Shown in pieces: positions 45,885 to 54,100 of a stretch of 64,000 nucleotides of DNA. A program made the translations under genes and the position numbers. Each line of letters starts with the position of its first letter. Positions within the stretch are counted from its first letter, which is position 1. Origin of the DNA: Falsibacillus pallidus (GTDB lineage Bacteria > Bacillota > Bacilli > Bacillales > DSM-25281); NCBI RefSeq assembly GCF_003350505.1, contig NZ_QQAY01000008.1, positions 1-64,000 on the forward strand, in the 5' to 3' direction. Under the pieces are notes generated by a model. That model did not search any database. It had not been told where the DNA came from and worked only from the letters and a program-made list of their open reading frames with translations.

Positions 45885-47186
45885 ATGTGGCTGAAAGATT
45901 TATTATTGAATTTTTTCCTGATATTGACGCCATTATATTTTTATCCGTTTATTGCCAGCCATTCCTCACAGCGGCGCAGGGGAATTTATCTTGGCATCAT
46001 CTGCGGCTTTGCAGCAATGGCATGTATGGAGTTTCCTGTTGTTGCTGGAGAAGGTTTCCTGTGGGATTTTCGGTGGATTGCTTTCTTGATTGCGGTACTC
46101 TACGGCGGGCAGCAGTCTGCTCTAATTACCGGGACCATGCTTGTTTTATTCCGGTTCAGCCTCGGCGGGATGCTTAGTTCTACTACAGTATTATGTTGTG
46201 CATTAGCTCTGCTTTTGATATTTCTTCCAAAATCGAAAACATTCTTAGAAGAAAGCACGGCTCGTAAAGTCTATCTCAGTGTCGTTTATTCCATCCTTAC
46301 TGTACTGGTGCTGATTTTCTCCATTGCTTTTCAATTTTGGTTCTCAGACCAGGTGATTCAGCTTACCATTCCGACATTGGAAGTTATCGTATTCATGGCA
46401 TTGTCCTATATTGCTGCCCTTTCCCTATTTTGCTACTTTGTTGAAAATATCATGGGTTATATTAGGCAGAGGGATGCCTTCCATGAAGCTGAGAAGAAGA
46501 GTATATTCCATGAGATTTCATCTTTGCTTGCCTATGATGTGAAATCCTCCATGCAGGAAGTCAAAGAATCATTTCAACAATTAAATCCAAACACTCCACC
46601 TTTAAAAGCAGCGTTTAATGGATTGGAAAAAGTAGAGGGGATTGTGGATCATTATATTTCTTATACGAAAAACGAGATAAGAGAACTTGAGCCTATACGA
46701 GTGGATTCTATGATAAGTGATTTGTCGAAACTTCTATCATCCTATTCCAAGTTCAAGGAAGTTCCCATTGTTGTAAATGCCGATTCTGATTTGGTATTAA
46801 AGGGAGACCCACTTAAAGTAAAGCAAATTTTATTGAACTTAATGAAAAATAGTATTGATGCAACCCCAAAGAATGGAACTGTTTTGATTGAAGCATCTGA
46901 AAATATTCATGAACTGCACATTTCCATTACCGACAACGGAATAGGGATGACACATGAACAGCTGAATGAAATTAAGTATTATCTTCGCCATTTAAATGGA
47001 GAAACAATTGGCAGGGGGCTTTTTGTCGCATTCAAATTATTAAAATCCATTGATGGGAAAATTTCATTTGAAAGTGAAGTCGGAAAAGGAACAGTAGTCC
47101 ATCTTATCCTTCCTAAAGATGACAATGCCACTCTGTTCCGAAAAGTAAATTGGAATGTTAAAAAAGGGTCTGTCGTCAACTCCTAA
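45885..47186 (+). CDS. KinB-like sensor histidine kinase with unusual phosphoacceptor region
   Basis: A 433-residue membrane kinase. The six N-terminal helices (to about residue 190) resemble the 5TMR-LYT sensor of B. subtilis KinB. The C-terminal ATPase domain is intact: N-box LLNLMKNSIDATPKNG (about 320), G1 box ITDNGIGMTHEQ, and G2-like IGRGLFVAFKLL. The phosphoacceptor segment reads KSIFHEISSLLAYDVKSSM; it contains His-Glu-Ile but not the Arg/Asn-Pro that normally follows. GGGGGG lies eight bases before ATG 45885. It follows the MASE3 phosphatase by 36 bases, so the two are probably co-transcribed. No response regulator is encoded nearby. Confidence 0.8.
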   Translation: MWLKDLLLNFFLILTPLYFYPFIASHSSQRRRGIYLGIICGFAAMACMEFPVVAGEGFLWDFRWIAFLIAVLYGGQQSALITGTMLVLFRFSLGGMLSSTTVLCCALALLLIFLPKSKTFLEESTARKVYLSVVYSILTVLVLIFSIAFQFWFSDQVIQLTIPTLEVIVFMALSYIAALSLFCYFVENIMGYIRQRDAFHEAEKKSIFHEISSLLAYDVKSSMQEVKESFQQLNPNTPPLKAAFNGLEKVEGIVDHYISYTKNEIRELEPIRVDSMISDLSKLLSSYSKFKEVPIVVNADSDLVLKGDPLKVKQILLNLMKNSIDATPKNGTVLIEASENIHELHISITDNGIGMTHEQLNEIKYYLRHLNGETIGRGLFVAFKLLKSIDGKISFESEVGKGTVVHLILPKDDNATLFRKVNWNVKKGSVVNS

Positions 47187-47195
47187 TTTCGTTAA

Positions 47196-47227
47196 GCAGG
47201 CATGTTAAATACATGCTTGTTTTTTTG
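47196..47227 (+). terminator. Terminator of the phosphatase-kinase pair
   Basis: CAGGCATGT (47196-47204) pairs with ACATGCTTG (47210-47218, one G-U pair), followed by a T-run. Confidence 0.88.
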
Positions 47228-47293
47228 TGTTAAATTCCGCTAATTGATAATAAATTCACAAAAAACAATCGAAATTTCTTTTTCAAAAAAATA

Positions 47294-47322
47294 TTGACCA
47301 GGTGGTCAAAAATAGATATAGT
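47294..47322 (+). promoter_or_regulatory. Drug exporter promoter overlapped by an inverted repeat
   Basis: TTGACC (47294-47299) and TATAGT (47317-47322) are 17 bases apart. The -35 box is half of TTGACC-AGGT-GGTCAA (47294-47309), a TetR/LmrA-like operator shape. A second short palindrome, TGACCAGTCA, lies at 47360-47369 downstream of the predicted start point. No TetR gene is nearby. Confidence 0.65.
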
Positions 47323-47413
47323 AACAAAGTGGTTCATTTAGTGAAGTATTTTTTTAATCTGACCAGTCATTCATTTTGACTGAAGAAATAGATTACAGTA
47401 AGGAGCGAACAAA

Positions 47414-49024
47414 GTGGAACAGGCGCATAATGGTATTAATAAAAGACTGGTCCTGACTGGTTTGATCATTGGGATGTTTTTCAGTGCAATGGAACAGACA
47501 GTCGTTGGGACGGCAATGCCGACCATCATCGGAGACCTTAACGGCTTCTCTATCTTTGCATGGGTGACGACAGCTTATTTGATCACATCGACTACGGTCG
47601 TACCCATTGTCGGGAAGTTATCCGATATTTATGGAAGGCGAAAACTTTATTTAATTGGAAACCTCATCTTCATCATCAGCTCCGCATTGTGCGGAGCGGC
47701 GCATACGATGGAGCAGCTCATCATTTTCCGCGCTCTTCAGGGAATCGGTGGAGGAATGATCATGCCATTGTCCCAAACGATAATCGGCGATATCTTTACA
47801 GCTGAGCAAAGGGCGAAGTGGCAGGGAGTCTTCGGCGGCATCTATGGTCTGAGCTCAATCATCGGACCGTTCATCGGCGGAGTTTTGGTTGATAACATCA
47901 GCTGGCATTGGATCTTCCTGATCAACGTCCCATTCGGATTATTCTCTACGATGCTGATTGTACTGGGATTGAAAAACGAAATCATTGCCGGCCAGGGAAA
48001 AGGGAAAATCGACGTGTGGGGTATTGTTTCATTCGTCCCTGCCCTTGTCCTGCTGCTCCTTGGACTCACATTTGTAGGAGATAAGTTTGAATGGCAGTCC
48101 ATGACAAGCTTGCTCGTCTTCGGAGGAGCCGTCATCTTATTGGTCCTTTTCGGATTGATCGAAAGAAAAGCAGAAGACCCGATTCTGGATTTAAGATTCT
48201 TCAAGAACCGGATTTTTGCGACAACGAACTTGCTGGGCTTCTTGCTTGGTCTTGGAATGTTTGGCGCTATCATGTTTGTCCCGATGTTTATGCAGGGGAT
48301 ATTAGGGGTTTCCCCGACAAAAGCAGGATCTACCATGACTCCGATGATGATCGCTTTAATCGTGGCAAGCATCATTGGCGGAAGGCTTTTGCTTAAATTC
48401 CGCTTCCGTACAGTATTGACGCTTGGGATGATCATTGCATCTGCTGGATTTTATCTGATGAGCACGATGGGAATGGATTCCAGCGAGTTTACGGCTTATC
48501 TTTATATGGTCGTTTTAGGATTTGGAATGGGACTCGTCATGCCGACTTTGATGATTGCCATTCAGAATGAATATCCAAAGCATCAATTAGGCCAAGTCAC
48601 ATCTGCATCGACTTTCTTCCGCTCCATTGGCGGTACAATCGGGATCACCATTTTGAATACGGTTATGAATCATTCCATCGATAATAAGATGCAGGATGCC
48701 ATTTCCGCTGAATCTGATCCTGTCATGTTAAAGGTCTTGAAGCAGATTGGAGAACAGGCCGACACCATGTTCGGCATTCTGTTGAAGCCGGAAGCTATGC
48801 CGCTTCCTGAACCAATCAGAAGGAATGTCGTGACGACGTTGGCTGAAGTATGGTCCAGTTCATTCTCGACTGTATTCCTTTGCGGGTTGATCTTCATTGC
48901 TCTTGGAATCCTTGTTGCTCTGTCTGTAGGCAGCAGCAAAATCAAGCGTGATAAAGAACAGGATTCTGCAGGTTTACAGAATGACGCACCGGCAGAAAAG
49001 GCGTCAGTACTGCAGCCCGAGTAA
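47414..49024 (+). CDS. MFS multidrug exporter, DHA2 family (14 TM)
   Basis: A 536-residue major facilitator with 14 predicted helices, of the EmrB/QacA group (Bmr3, LmrB, MdeA). Motif D1 in helix 1 is FFSAMEQTVVGTAMPTIIGDL (core LEQT-like MEQTVVGTAMPTI), motif A is GKLSDIYGRRK, and motif C is GGIYGLSSIIGPFIGG in helix 5. Such pumps expel cationic drugs by proton exchange. AAGGAG lies about ten bases before the start, here GTG or its neighbour at 47414. It is transcribed alone behind an apparently repressed promoter. Confidence 0.92.
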   Translation: MEQAHNGINKRLVLTGLIIGMFFSAMEQTVVGTAMPTIIGDLNGFSIFAWVTTAYLITSTTVVPIVGKLSDIYGRRKLYLIGNLIFIISSALCGAAHTMEQLIIFRALQGIGGGMIMPLSQTIIGDIFTAEQRAKWQGVFGGIYGLSSIIGPFIGGVLVDNISWHWIFLINVPFGLFSTMLIVLGLKNEIIAGQGKGKIDVWGIVSFVPALVLLLLGLTFVGDKFEWQSMTSLLVFGGAVILLVLFGLIERKAEDPILDLRFFKNRIFATTNLLGFLLGLGMFGAIMFVPMFMQGILGVSPTKAGSTMTPMMIALIVASIIGGRLLLKFRFRTVLTLGMIIASAGFYLMSTMGMDSSEFTAYLYMVVLGFGMGLVMPTLMIAIQNEYPKHQLGQVTSASTFFRSIGGTIGITILNTVMNHSIDNKMQDAISAESDPVMLKVLKQIGEQADTMFGILLKPEAMPLPEPIRRNVVTTLAEVWSSSFSTVFLCGLIFIALGILVALSVGSSKIKRDKEQDSAGLQNDAPAEKASVLQPE

Positions 49025-49046
49025 ATTAATCAAACGTTTGATTAAT
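49025..49046. promoter_or_regulatory. Perfect 22-bp palindrome
   Basis: ATTAATCAAAC is followed directly by its exact complement GTTTGATTAAT, with no spacer. It begins with the last base of the exporter's stop region and precedes the terminator. Its form fits a TetR-family operator, but no promoter is evident. Confidence 0.6.
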
Positions 49047-49057
49047 AAATTTCTCAT

Positions 49058-49089
49058 AAAAAAAGATGTCCATTTCGGACATCTTTTTG
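49058..49089. terminator. Bidirectional terminator
   Basis: GATGTCC (49065-49071) pairs with GGACATC (49077-49083), flanked by an A-run and a T-run, between converging genes. Confidence 0.9.
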
Positions 49090-49093
49090 CGTT

Positions 49094-49849
49094 TTAAATA
49101 AGATCATTTACGTGATAGATTTCTCCGCTTTTCACTTCACCATGCAGAAGGAGGTTTACAATAGCACCGGCTACAACGTCCGGATGGCGAAGGTCTCCGT
49201 TTTCTTTAAACTTTTTAAACCGATCGATATCATGAAAAGCTTCTTGGGAAGACGAGCGGATGGTGCCTTGCATGTTTGTATCCATGATTCCCGGGCTGTA
49301 GGCAATGATTTTATTGTTTGTTCCTGCCTGTTCTTGTTCCAATGCAGCTGTTTTAGTAAACATATTCAATCCTGCTTTAGTGGAGCAGTAGACGCTCCAT
49401 CCTTGGTAGGGCTTTTCACCGGCTCCGGATGAAACATTAACAATGTCTGCAGGAATTTTGGATTCTTTAGAATGGTGTAAAAAGATATTTGAAATCAGGA
49501 TAGGCGCAATCAAATTGGTCTGCACACTGAATCCAACTTCTTCTACAGGCAGGCTGCCAACTGTTTCAATTGGTTCAACAGTTCCCGCATTGTTAAATAA
49601 GTACACTTTTTCAATTCCTGAACTGAAAGCGATAGATGCAGCTTTTCCGAACGTTTCCACGACATCCTTTTCAGAGGATAAGTCACATTGGAAATGGTTG
49701 TAGGAAAGTCCATTCTTGTTTGCCAGTTCTTTGATTTCTATGTTTTCATTTCGTGAAATGGTGATGACACCGATGCCTTCTTCTAACATATTCTTGGCGA
49801 TGCCAAAACCAAGACCGCGTGATGCACCTGTGATGACAGCTGTTTTCAT
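49094..49849 (-). CDS. yueD: Short-chain dehydrogenase, YueD-like benzil reductase
   Basis: A 251-residue NADPH-dependent reductase of the SDR family resembling B. subtilis YueD, which reduces benzil to (S)-benzoin, and sepiapterin reductase. The cofactor motif is TGASRGLGFGIA (residues 7-18), followed by LFNNAGT. The catalytic Ser and Tyr-Lys are in VNVSSGAG and WSVYCSTKAG. The Tyr-X3-Lys pair is present. AAGGAGG lies a few bases before the ATG. The natural substrate is unknown. It is a single gene separated from nagB by 81 bases. Confidence 0.88.
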   Translation of the reverse strand: MKTAVITGASRGLGFGIAKNMLEEGIGVITISRNENIEIKELANKNGLSYNHFQCDLSSEKDVVETFGKAASIAFSSGIEKVYLFNNAGTVEPIETVGSLPVEEVGFSVQTNLIAPILISNIFLHHSKESKIPADIVNVSSGAGEKPYQGWSVYCSTKAGLNMFTKTAALEQEQAGTNNKIIAYSPGIMDTNMQGTIRSSSQEAFHDIDRFKKFKENGDLRHPDVVAGAIVNLLLHGEVKSGEIYHVNDLI

Positions 49850-49930
49850 GAGAAACCTCCTTGATCAATTTCTACCTTCATCATATCTAAAAGAGGTTCA
49901 AATTTCCATTTTACCGATTGTGAAGCAATA

Positions 49931-50668
49931 TTATTTGTTGATGCGGAGGAGGCTTAATGCATCTTGATCCGCGATAATGGTGACGTTCGGATGTCTTTGC
50001 AGAATCGATGCAGGGAAATCCTCTGTAAATGGTCCGTGTATAAGCTTTTGAAGCGTCTCCGCTTTGGATGAGCCGGAAACAAGAAGCAGAATCTCCTTGC
50101 TTTTCATGATGGTCTTGATCCCCATGGTAATGGCTTGAGTGGGAACCTCATCTAGAGAAGCAAAGAATCTGGAGTTTGCCTTCTTTGTACTTTCTGCTAA
50201 TTCCACCACATGGGTGCTGCTGTTGAAGGATGTACCGGGTTCATTGAATCCGATGTGTCCATTGTGGCCGATCCCCAGGACTTGGAGGTCGATGCCGCCG
50301 AGGTTTTCAATCATCTGCTCATAGCGGAGGCATTCTTTTTCCAAGGAACCAGCTTGTCCATTAGGGATGTGGGTGTTTTCCGATTTGATGTCAATCCAAT
50401 CGAAGAGCCTTTTCCTCATGAATGTATGGTAGCTGTTCGGATCTGTTGAAGGAAGGCCGATGTACTCATCTAAATTGACGGTGCGTATTTGTTCATAGGA
50501 TGTTCCGTTCATTTTATGATCTTCAACCATCTCCGAATAAAGGCCGTGCGGGGTGCTTCCCGTTGCTAGCCCCAGTACTGCGTCTTTTTTTGCGGAAACA
50601 AGCTTTACTAAATAGTCAGCTGCTTTTCGGCTCATTTCTTCATAGTTGGCTGTTTCAATAATATTCAT
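49931..50668 (-). CDS. nagB: Glucosamine-6-phosphate deaminase
   Basis: A 245-residue enzyme that turns glucosamine 6-phosphate into fructose 6-phosphate and ammonia, the last step of amino-sugar breakdown. Conserved motifs are LGLATGSTPHGLY (about 43-55), TVNLDEYIGL, and GIGHNGHIGFNEPG with the catalytic His. It is the short Gram-positive form without the allosteric tail. The start is the ATG at 50668, eight bases after the nagA stop, with GAGAGGA upstream. Confidence 0.95.
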   Translation of the reverse strand: MNIIETANYEEMSRKAADYLVKLVSAKKDAVLGLATGSTPHGLYSEMVEDHKMNGTSYEQIRTVNLDEYIGLPSTDPNSYHTFMRKRLFDWIDIKSENTHIPNGQAGSLEKECLRYEQMIENLGGIDLQVLGIGHNGHIGFNEPGTSFNSSTHVVELAESTKKANSRFFASLDEVPTQAITMGIKTIMKSKEILLLVSGSSKAETLQKLIHGPFTEDFPASILQRHPNVTIIADQDALSLLRINK

Positions 50669-50676
50669 TTCTGTCT

Positions 50677-51861
50677 TCAATCCTCTCGTTGATAAGCTAA
50701 TTGGCCTCTGCACCAAGTAGAAGCCACTTGTAATTCTTCATCCAGCAGCACAATGTCTGCGTCCTTGCCTGAAGAGAGGCTGCCTTTCCGGTCATACACA
50801 TTCAACTGTTTAGCAGGGACTTCCGTTGCCATTTTAATGATTTCGATTAAAGGAGCATTCAAATACCGTGTCATATTCTGCACAGCTTCATTCATCTTTA
50901 AAATGCTCCCGGCAAGAGTCCCGTCTTTCAGCAACGCTTTTCCGTCTGCAACGGATACTTCCTGTCCACCTAAATCATAGACGCCATTTTTGAGGCATTT
51001 CGCCCTCATGGAATCTGTGATCAGAATCATCCGTTCCGCCTGCTTCATCCGGTAGACAAGGTCCATCATCTCAGGGTGGATATGGATGCCGTCGACGATC
51101 AGCTCCACTTTCAGCTCATCCAGCTTCAAAGCAGCACCTGCTGTACCGGGTTCCCGATGGTGCAGCCCTTTCATTCCATTAAAAAGGTGAGTCACATGTG
51201 TAGCTCCAGCCTCTACAGCCTGTTTTACGTCTATATAATCTGCATCGGAATGGCCGATGCTCGCAATGATTCCATTATTAGAAAGATGTTTAACAAACGC
51301 TTCTCCGTTGCTTAATTCAGGGGCTAGAGTGACCAATTTAATCAATTGGGAGGCTGCTTCATTCCATTTATCAAACAGCGCGATGTCAGGATCTTTAATA
51401 TATTCCTTAGGCTGGGCACCGGCTTTTGATGAGTTAATGAATGGACCTTCCAAGTGGATGCCAAGTACCTCGGCTTGTCCAGGCTGTTGAATTTCCGCAA
51501 AGGCTGCAGCATTCTTTAACGCCTGTTCAATCTGCGAATCACTTTGGGTGATGGTGGTGGCCAAAAAGCTTGTTGTACCTTCTTTAGGGAGGGCCGTTGT
51601 AATTGTCTGCATTGCTTCTGAAGTGCCATCCATTGTATCGGCGCCGGCAGCTCCGTGGATATGGACATCGATGAAGCCCGGAACCAATTTATAAGCAGGA
51701 GGGAGGTCGATGATTCTTCCATCAAATGAAGTGGGGATCTCATCGATTGTGCCTGTATTGATAATTTTCCTGCCTTTCATCTGTATGAAACCGCAATCCA
51801 GGACACGGTCTTCCAAGAAAACGGAGCAGCCTTTCAAGATGGTGTCTTGTGTTGTGTTCAT
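50677..51861 (-). CDS. nagA: N-acetylglucosamine-6-phosphate deacetylase
   Basis: A 394-residue metal-dependent amidohydrolase that removes acetate from GlcNAc 6-phosphate. Metal and substrate motifs are visible: GFIDVHIHGAAGADTMDG (about 57-74), HLEGPFINSSKAGAQP, IGHSDADY, THLFNGMKGLHHREPG and LIVDGIHIHPEM, with the catalytic Asp in LITDSMRA. AAAGGAGATG precedes the ATG at 51861. The frame remains open 210 bases upstream, but that part lacks a ribosome site and family similarity. It is followed directly by nagB. Confidence 0.95.
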   Translation of the reverse strand: MNTTQDTILKGCSVFLEDRVLDCGFIQMKGRKIINTGTIDEIPTSFDGRIIDLPPAYKLVPGFIDVHIHGAAGADTMDGTSEAMQTITTALPKEGTTSFLATTITQSDSQIEQALKNAAAFAEIQQPGQAEVLGIHLEGPFINSSKAGAQPKEYIKDPDIALFDKWNEAASQLIKLVTLAPELSNGEAFVKHLSNNGIIASIGHSDADYIDVKQAVEAGATHVTHLFNGMKGLHHREPGTAGAALKLDELKVELIVDGIHIHPEMMDLVYRMKQAERMILITDSMRAKCLKNGVYDLGGQEVSVADGKALLKDGTLAGSILKMNEAVQNMTRYLNAPLIEIIKMATEVPAKQLNVYDRKGSLSSGKDADIVLLDEELQVASTWCRGQLAYQRED

Positions 51862-52112
51862 TATTACATCTCCTTTTAAAGCACTAGTTGTAAAATTGGG
51901 GCAAGTGGTTTTTATGAGCTTCTTGTGGGGACTGTAGCGGAGAAGAGCTTTAGTGACCATTCGGAGGGATATGCAAAGTTGATGAGCCAAGCGTCCGGGC
52001 AGAGCTCCTGCATTTCCTTTGTGATTTCCATCGCCGCCAATCACGGCTGCTTTTAATTCGTTTTGCTTCAACCTGCAAGGTCACTTCTAAAAATATATTA
52101 ATTTCACTCAAG
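51862..52112. other. Gap between nagA and the small membrane-protein gene
   Basis: A 251-base stretch inside the amino-sugar operon, unusually long for it. No promoter or T-tailed hairpin was seen. On the minus strand the frame of nagA is open through 210 of these bases, but the predicted residues look random. It might hold an internal regulatory region. Confidence 0.45.
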
Positions 52113-52400
52113 CTACGCCATAAAAACGAGGAAGTAGCTTACACCAAATGAAACGACAATAGAGAGAATCAGTCTTTTAAAAATCAGTTTGCGTTCTTTG
52201 ACTTTGTCATCAATCAAGAGAAGAACGAGGCTCATTCCAATGGTTGCTGCAGCAGCGTTTGCCCAGAATAAACTCCAGTCATGGCCGAGCCCGATAAGTT
52301 GGAAAGGCTTGACCAGCAGAAAATTTCCCAATACCACAATCATCATGAAAATAAATACACCTTTAAAACTGATTCTTGGCAATTTCATTGAACCATTCAT
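52113..52400 (-). CDS. Small membrane protein in the PTS operon
   Basis: A 95-residue protein with three hydrophobic segments (about 10-30, 40-60 and 72-93). I do not recognise the family. GAGGTGA lies six bases before the ATG at 52400. It sits between the EIIC gene and nagA, separated from EIIC by a strong hairpin. Co-transcription suggests a part in amino-sugar uptake, but this is only by position. Confidence 0.65.
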   Translation of the reverse strand: MNGSMKLPRISFKGVFIFMMIVVLGNFLLVKPFQLIGLGHDWSLFWANAAAATIGMSLVLLLIDDKVKERKLIFKRLILSIVVSFGVSYFLVFMA

Positions 52401-52427
52401 TTTTATCACCTCAATGTGTAATGGAAA

Positions 52428-52456
52428 GGCTGACTCACCATGCGATCGAGTCAGCC
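52428..52456 (-). terminator. Hairpin between EIIC and the small membrane-protein gene
   Basis: GGCTGACTC (52428-52436) and GAGTCAGCC (52448-52456) pair perfectly around 11 bases. On the minus strand only three T follow, so it may act as a partial terminator or protect the mRNA rather than stop all transcription. Confidence 0.6.
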
Positions 52457-52479
52457 TTCAGTTTGAACCAAAAATTTAT

Positions 52480-53751
52480 TTAAGCCGCTTTAGATTGAGA
52501 ATGTTCTTCTTCCATCATCTTCTTGTCGTACATCTTGAAGAATGGGAAGTAGATGAAGAAGGAGATGGCGATATTCACAAATACAAGGATGATCGCTTTC
52601 CAATCTCCGCCTGTTGCCAAATATGCTCCGATTGGTGCTGGAAGAGTCCATGGAGCCATTACATAGGTTGGTGTCACAATGCCTGCTGCTACGATGATAT
52701 ATGATAGTGTACCAGTGATAAGCGGTGTAATAACAAATGGAATGATCAAGATCGGGTTCAATACAATTGGAGCACCGAAAATGACCGGTTCATTGATGTT
52801 GAAAATACCTGGGAGCAAAGAAGTGCGTCCCAATGTCTTAAGATATTTAGAGCGGGAGAAGAATACCATGCAAAGCACCAATCCTAATGTTGCACCGGCA
52901 CCGCCGATCCAGATGAACCATTGGTAGAATGTTTCAGGTGCAATATGTGGGGCTGCTTGGCCAGCTGCAACCGCTTCAGCATTTTTCGCCAAGTAAACTT
53001 CCCAAAGCGGGCGGGCAACTGTTCCGACAACGGAAACGCCGTGGATACCGAAGGCCCAGAAGAATGTAATCAAAAATACAGGAATAAGGACGCCGAAAAT
53101 ACTGTCTCCCGCTTTAACGAATGGACCAACTGCTTTATCGATTACTGCATGAAGGTCGATGCCAAGTAAAACGGTGAAAGCAGAAACTAATAAAATCACG
53201 ATTGCCACTGGAATCAATGCTTCGAAGGAACGTGCAACAGAAGGAGGCACCTGCTCCGGCATTTTGATCGTGACGTTTTTGACTTTACAGAAACGAAGGA
53301 TTTCAACTGCTACAATGGAAACGATCATCGCAACGAAAAGTCCGTGGCCGCCCATGTTGGCCATAGGAAGTACAAAACCAAATCCATCTACCACTTGAGG
53401 CATGATGGTCAATAAGAATGCTGCTACAGAGATCTGTGCACCTGAAAGCGGGTCAAGCTTATAGCTCTTCGCCAGGTTGTATCCTATCCCAAAGGCTATA
53501 TAGAGCGACATTATAAACATCGTCAAACGGTAAGGAATCAAAATCTGGCCGGCATTTTTAGCGGCCCACTCCGTGATTGCCCAGTCTTTTGGAAGAGGCG
53601 GGAAAGCGACGATCAAAAAGAATGATCCTACGATAATGAATGGCAGTGCTGAAATAACCCCGTCACGAATTGCTTGAAGGTGACGCTGTTCAGACAGGCG
53701 CGCCATAGGGCCAGAAAGATTTTTTTCTAACCAAGCAACAAATTTTTGCAT
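52480..53751 (-). CDS. PTS EIIC, lactose/cellobiose family
   Basis: A 423-residue permease with about ten membrane segments, of the CelB/LicC type: SGPMARLSEQRHLQAIRDGV near the start (core LSEQRHLQAIRDG), then FNINEPVIFGAPIVLNP with the sugar-binding Glu (core NINEPVIFGAP). GGGGGATGGAG precedes the ATG. The EIIB gene lies 27 bases upstream and EIIA is on the opposite strand. Given the surrounding genes it probably imports a cell-wall disaccharide such as MurNAc-GlcNAc or GlcNAc-containing sugars rather than cellobiose. Confidence 0.92.
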   Translation of the reverse strand: MQKFVAWLEKNLSGPMARLSEQRHLQAIRDGVISALPFIIVGSFFLIVAFPPLPKDWAITEWAAKNAGQILIPYRLTMFIMSLYIAFGIGYNLAKSYKLDPLSGAQISVAAFLLTIMPQVVDGFGFVLPMANMGGHGLFVAMIVSIVAVEILRFCKVKNVTIKMPEQVPPSVARSFEALIPVAIVILLVSAFTVLLGIDLHAVIDKAVGPFVKAGDSIFGVLIPVFLITFFWAFGIHGVSVVGTVARPLWEVYLAKNAEAVAAGQAAPHIAPETFYQWFIWIGGAGATLGLVLCMVFFSRSKYLKTLGRTSLLPGIFNINEPVIFGAPIVLNPILIIPFVITPLITGTLSYIIVAAGIVTPTYVMAPWTLPAPIGAYLATGGDWKAIILVFVNIAISFFIYFPFFKMYDKKMMEEEHSQSKAA

Positions 53752-53778
53752 AAATTCTCCATCCCCCTTAATTGTTGG

Positions 53779-54084
53779 TTAAGCAGTTACTTCTTTGATT
53801 TTCTTCAGTAATGCAGGTCCTCCAAGCGGAGTATACGCTTGTGGCGGAATAGCGTCACATGGAACGCCAGCTTCCTCAGCCGCTTTTTTGACTGAATCAA
53901 AGCGATGGCGGATTTGAGGCGCGACCATACATATATCCCAGCCATTGCCCATTTCTTCGGACACCTCACCAGTGCCGATTGCATGGACCTCCATTTCCAA
54001 TCCTTCTTTTTCAGCCTCTTTTTTCAGGGCATTGACGACGATTGAACTGGACATGCCACCTGAACAAACAAATAAAACTCTCAT
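53779..54084 (-). CDS. PTS EIIB, lactose/cellobiose family
   Basis: A 101-residue cytoplasmic phosphocarrier. The phosphorylated Cys7 is in VLFVCSGGMSSSIVV, and AVAPQIRH-like MVAPQIRHRFD follows near residue 55. It passes phosphate from EIIA to the sugar during uptake through EIIC. The start is at ATG 54084 with GGAGGG upstream; the frame continues upstream into the regulator gene without another start signal. It lies 16 bases after the regulator gene. Confidence 0.92.
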   Translation of the reverse strand: MRVLFVCSGGMSSSIVVNALKKEAEKEGLEMEVHAIGTGEVSEEMGNGWDICMVAPQIRHRFDSVKKAAEEAGVPCDAIPPQAYTPLGGPALLKKIKEVTA

Positions 54085-54100
54085 TCTATTCCCTCCAGTA

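Noticed and set aside
51862-52071. 70-residue N-terminal extension of NagA
   Set aside because: No ribosome site, no family match, and AAAGGAGATG marks the ATG at 51861.
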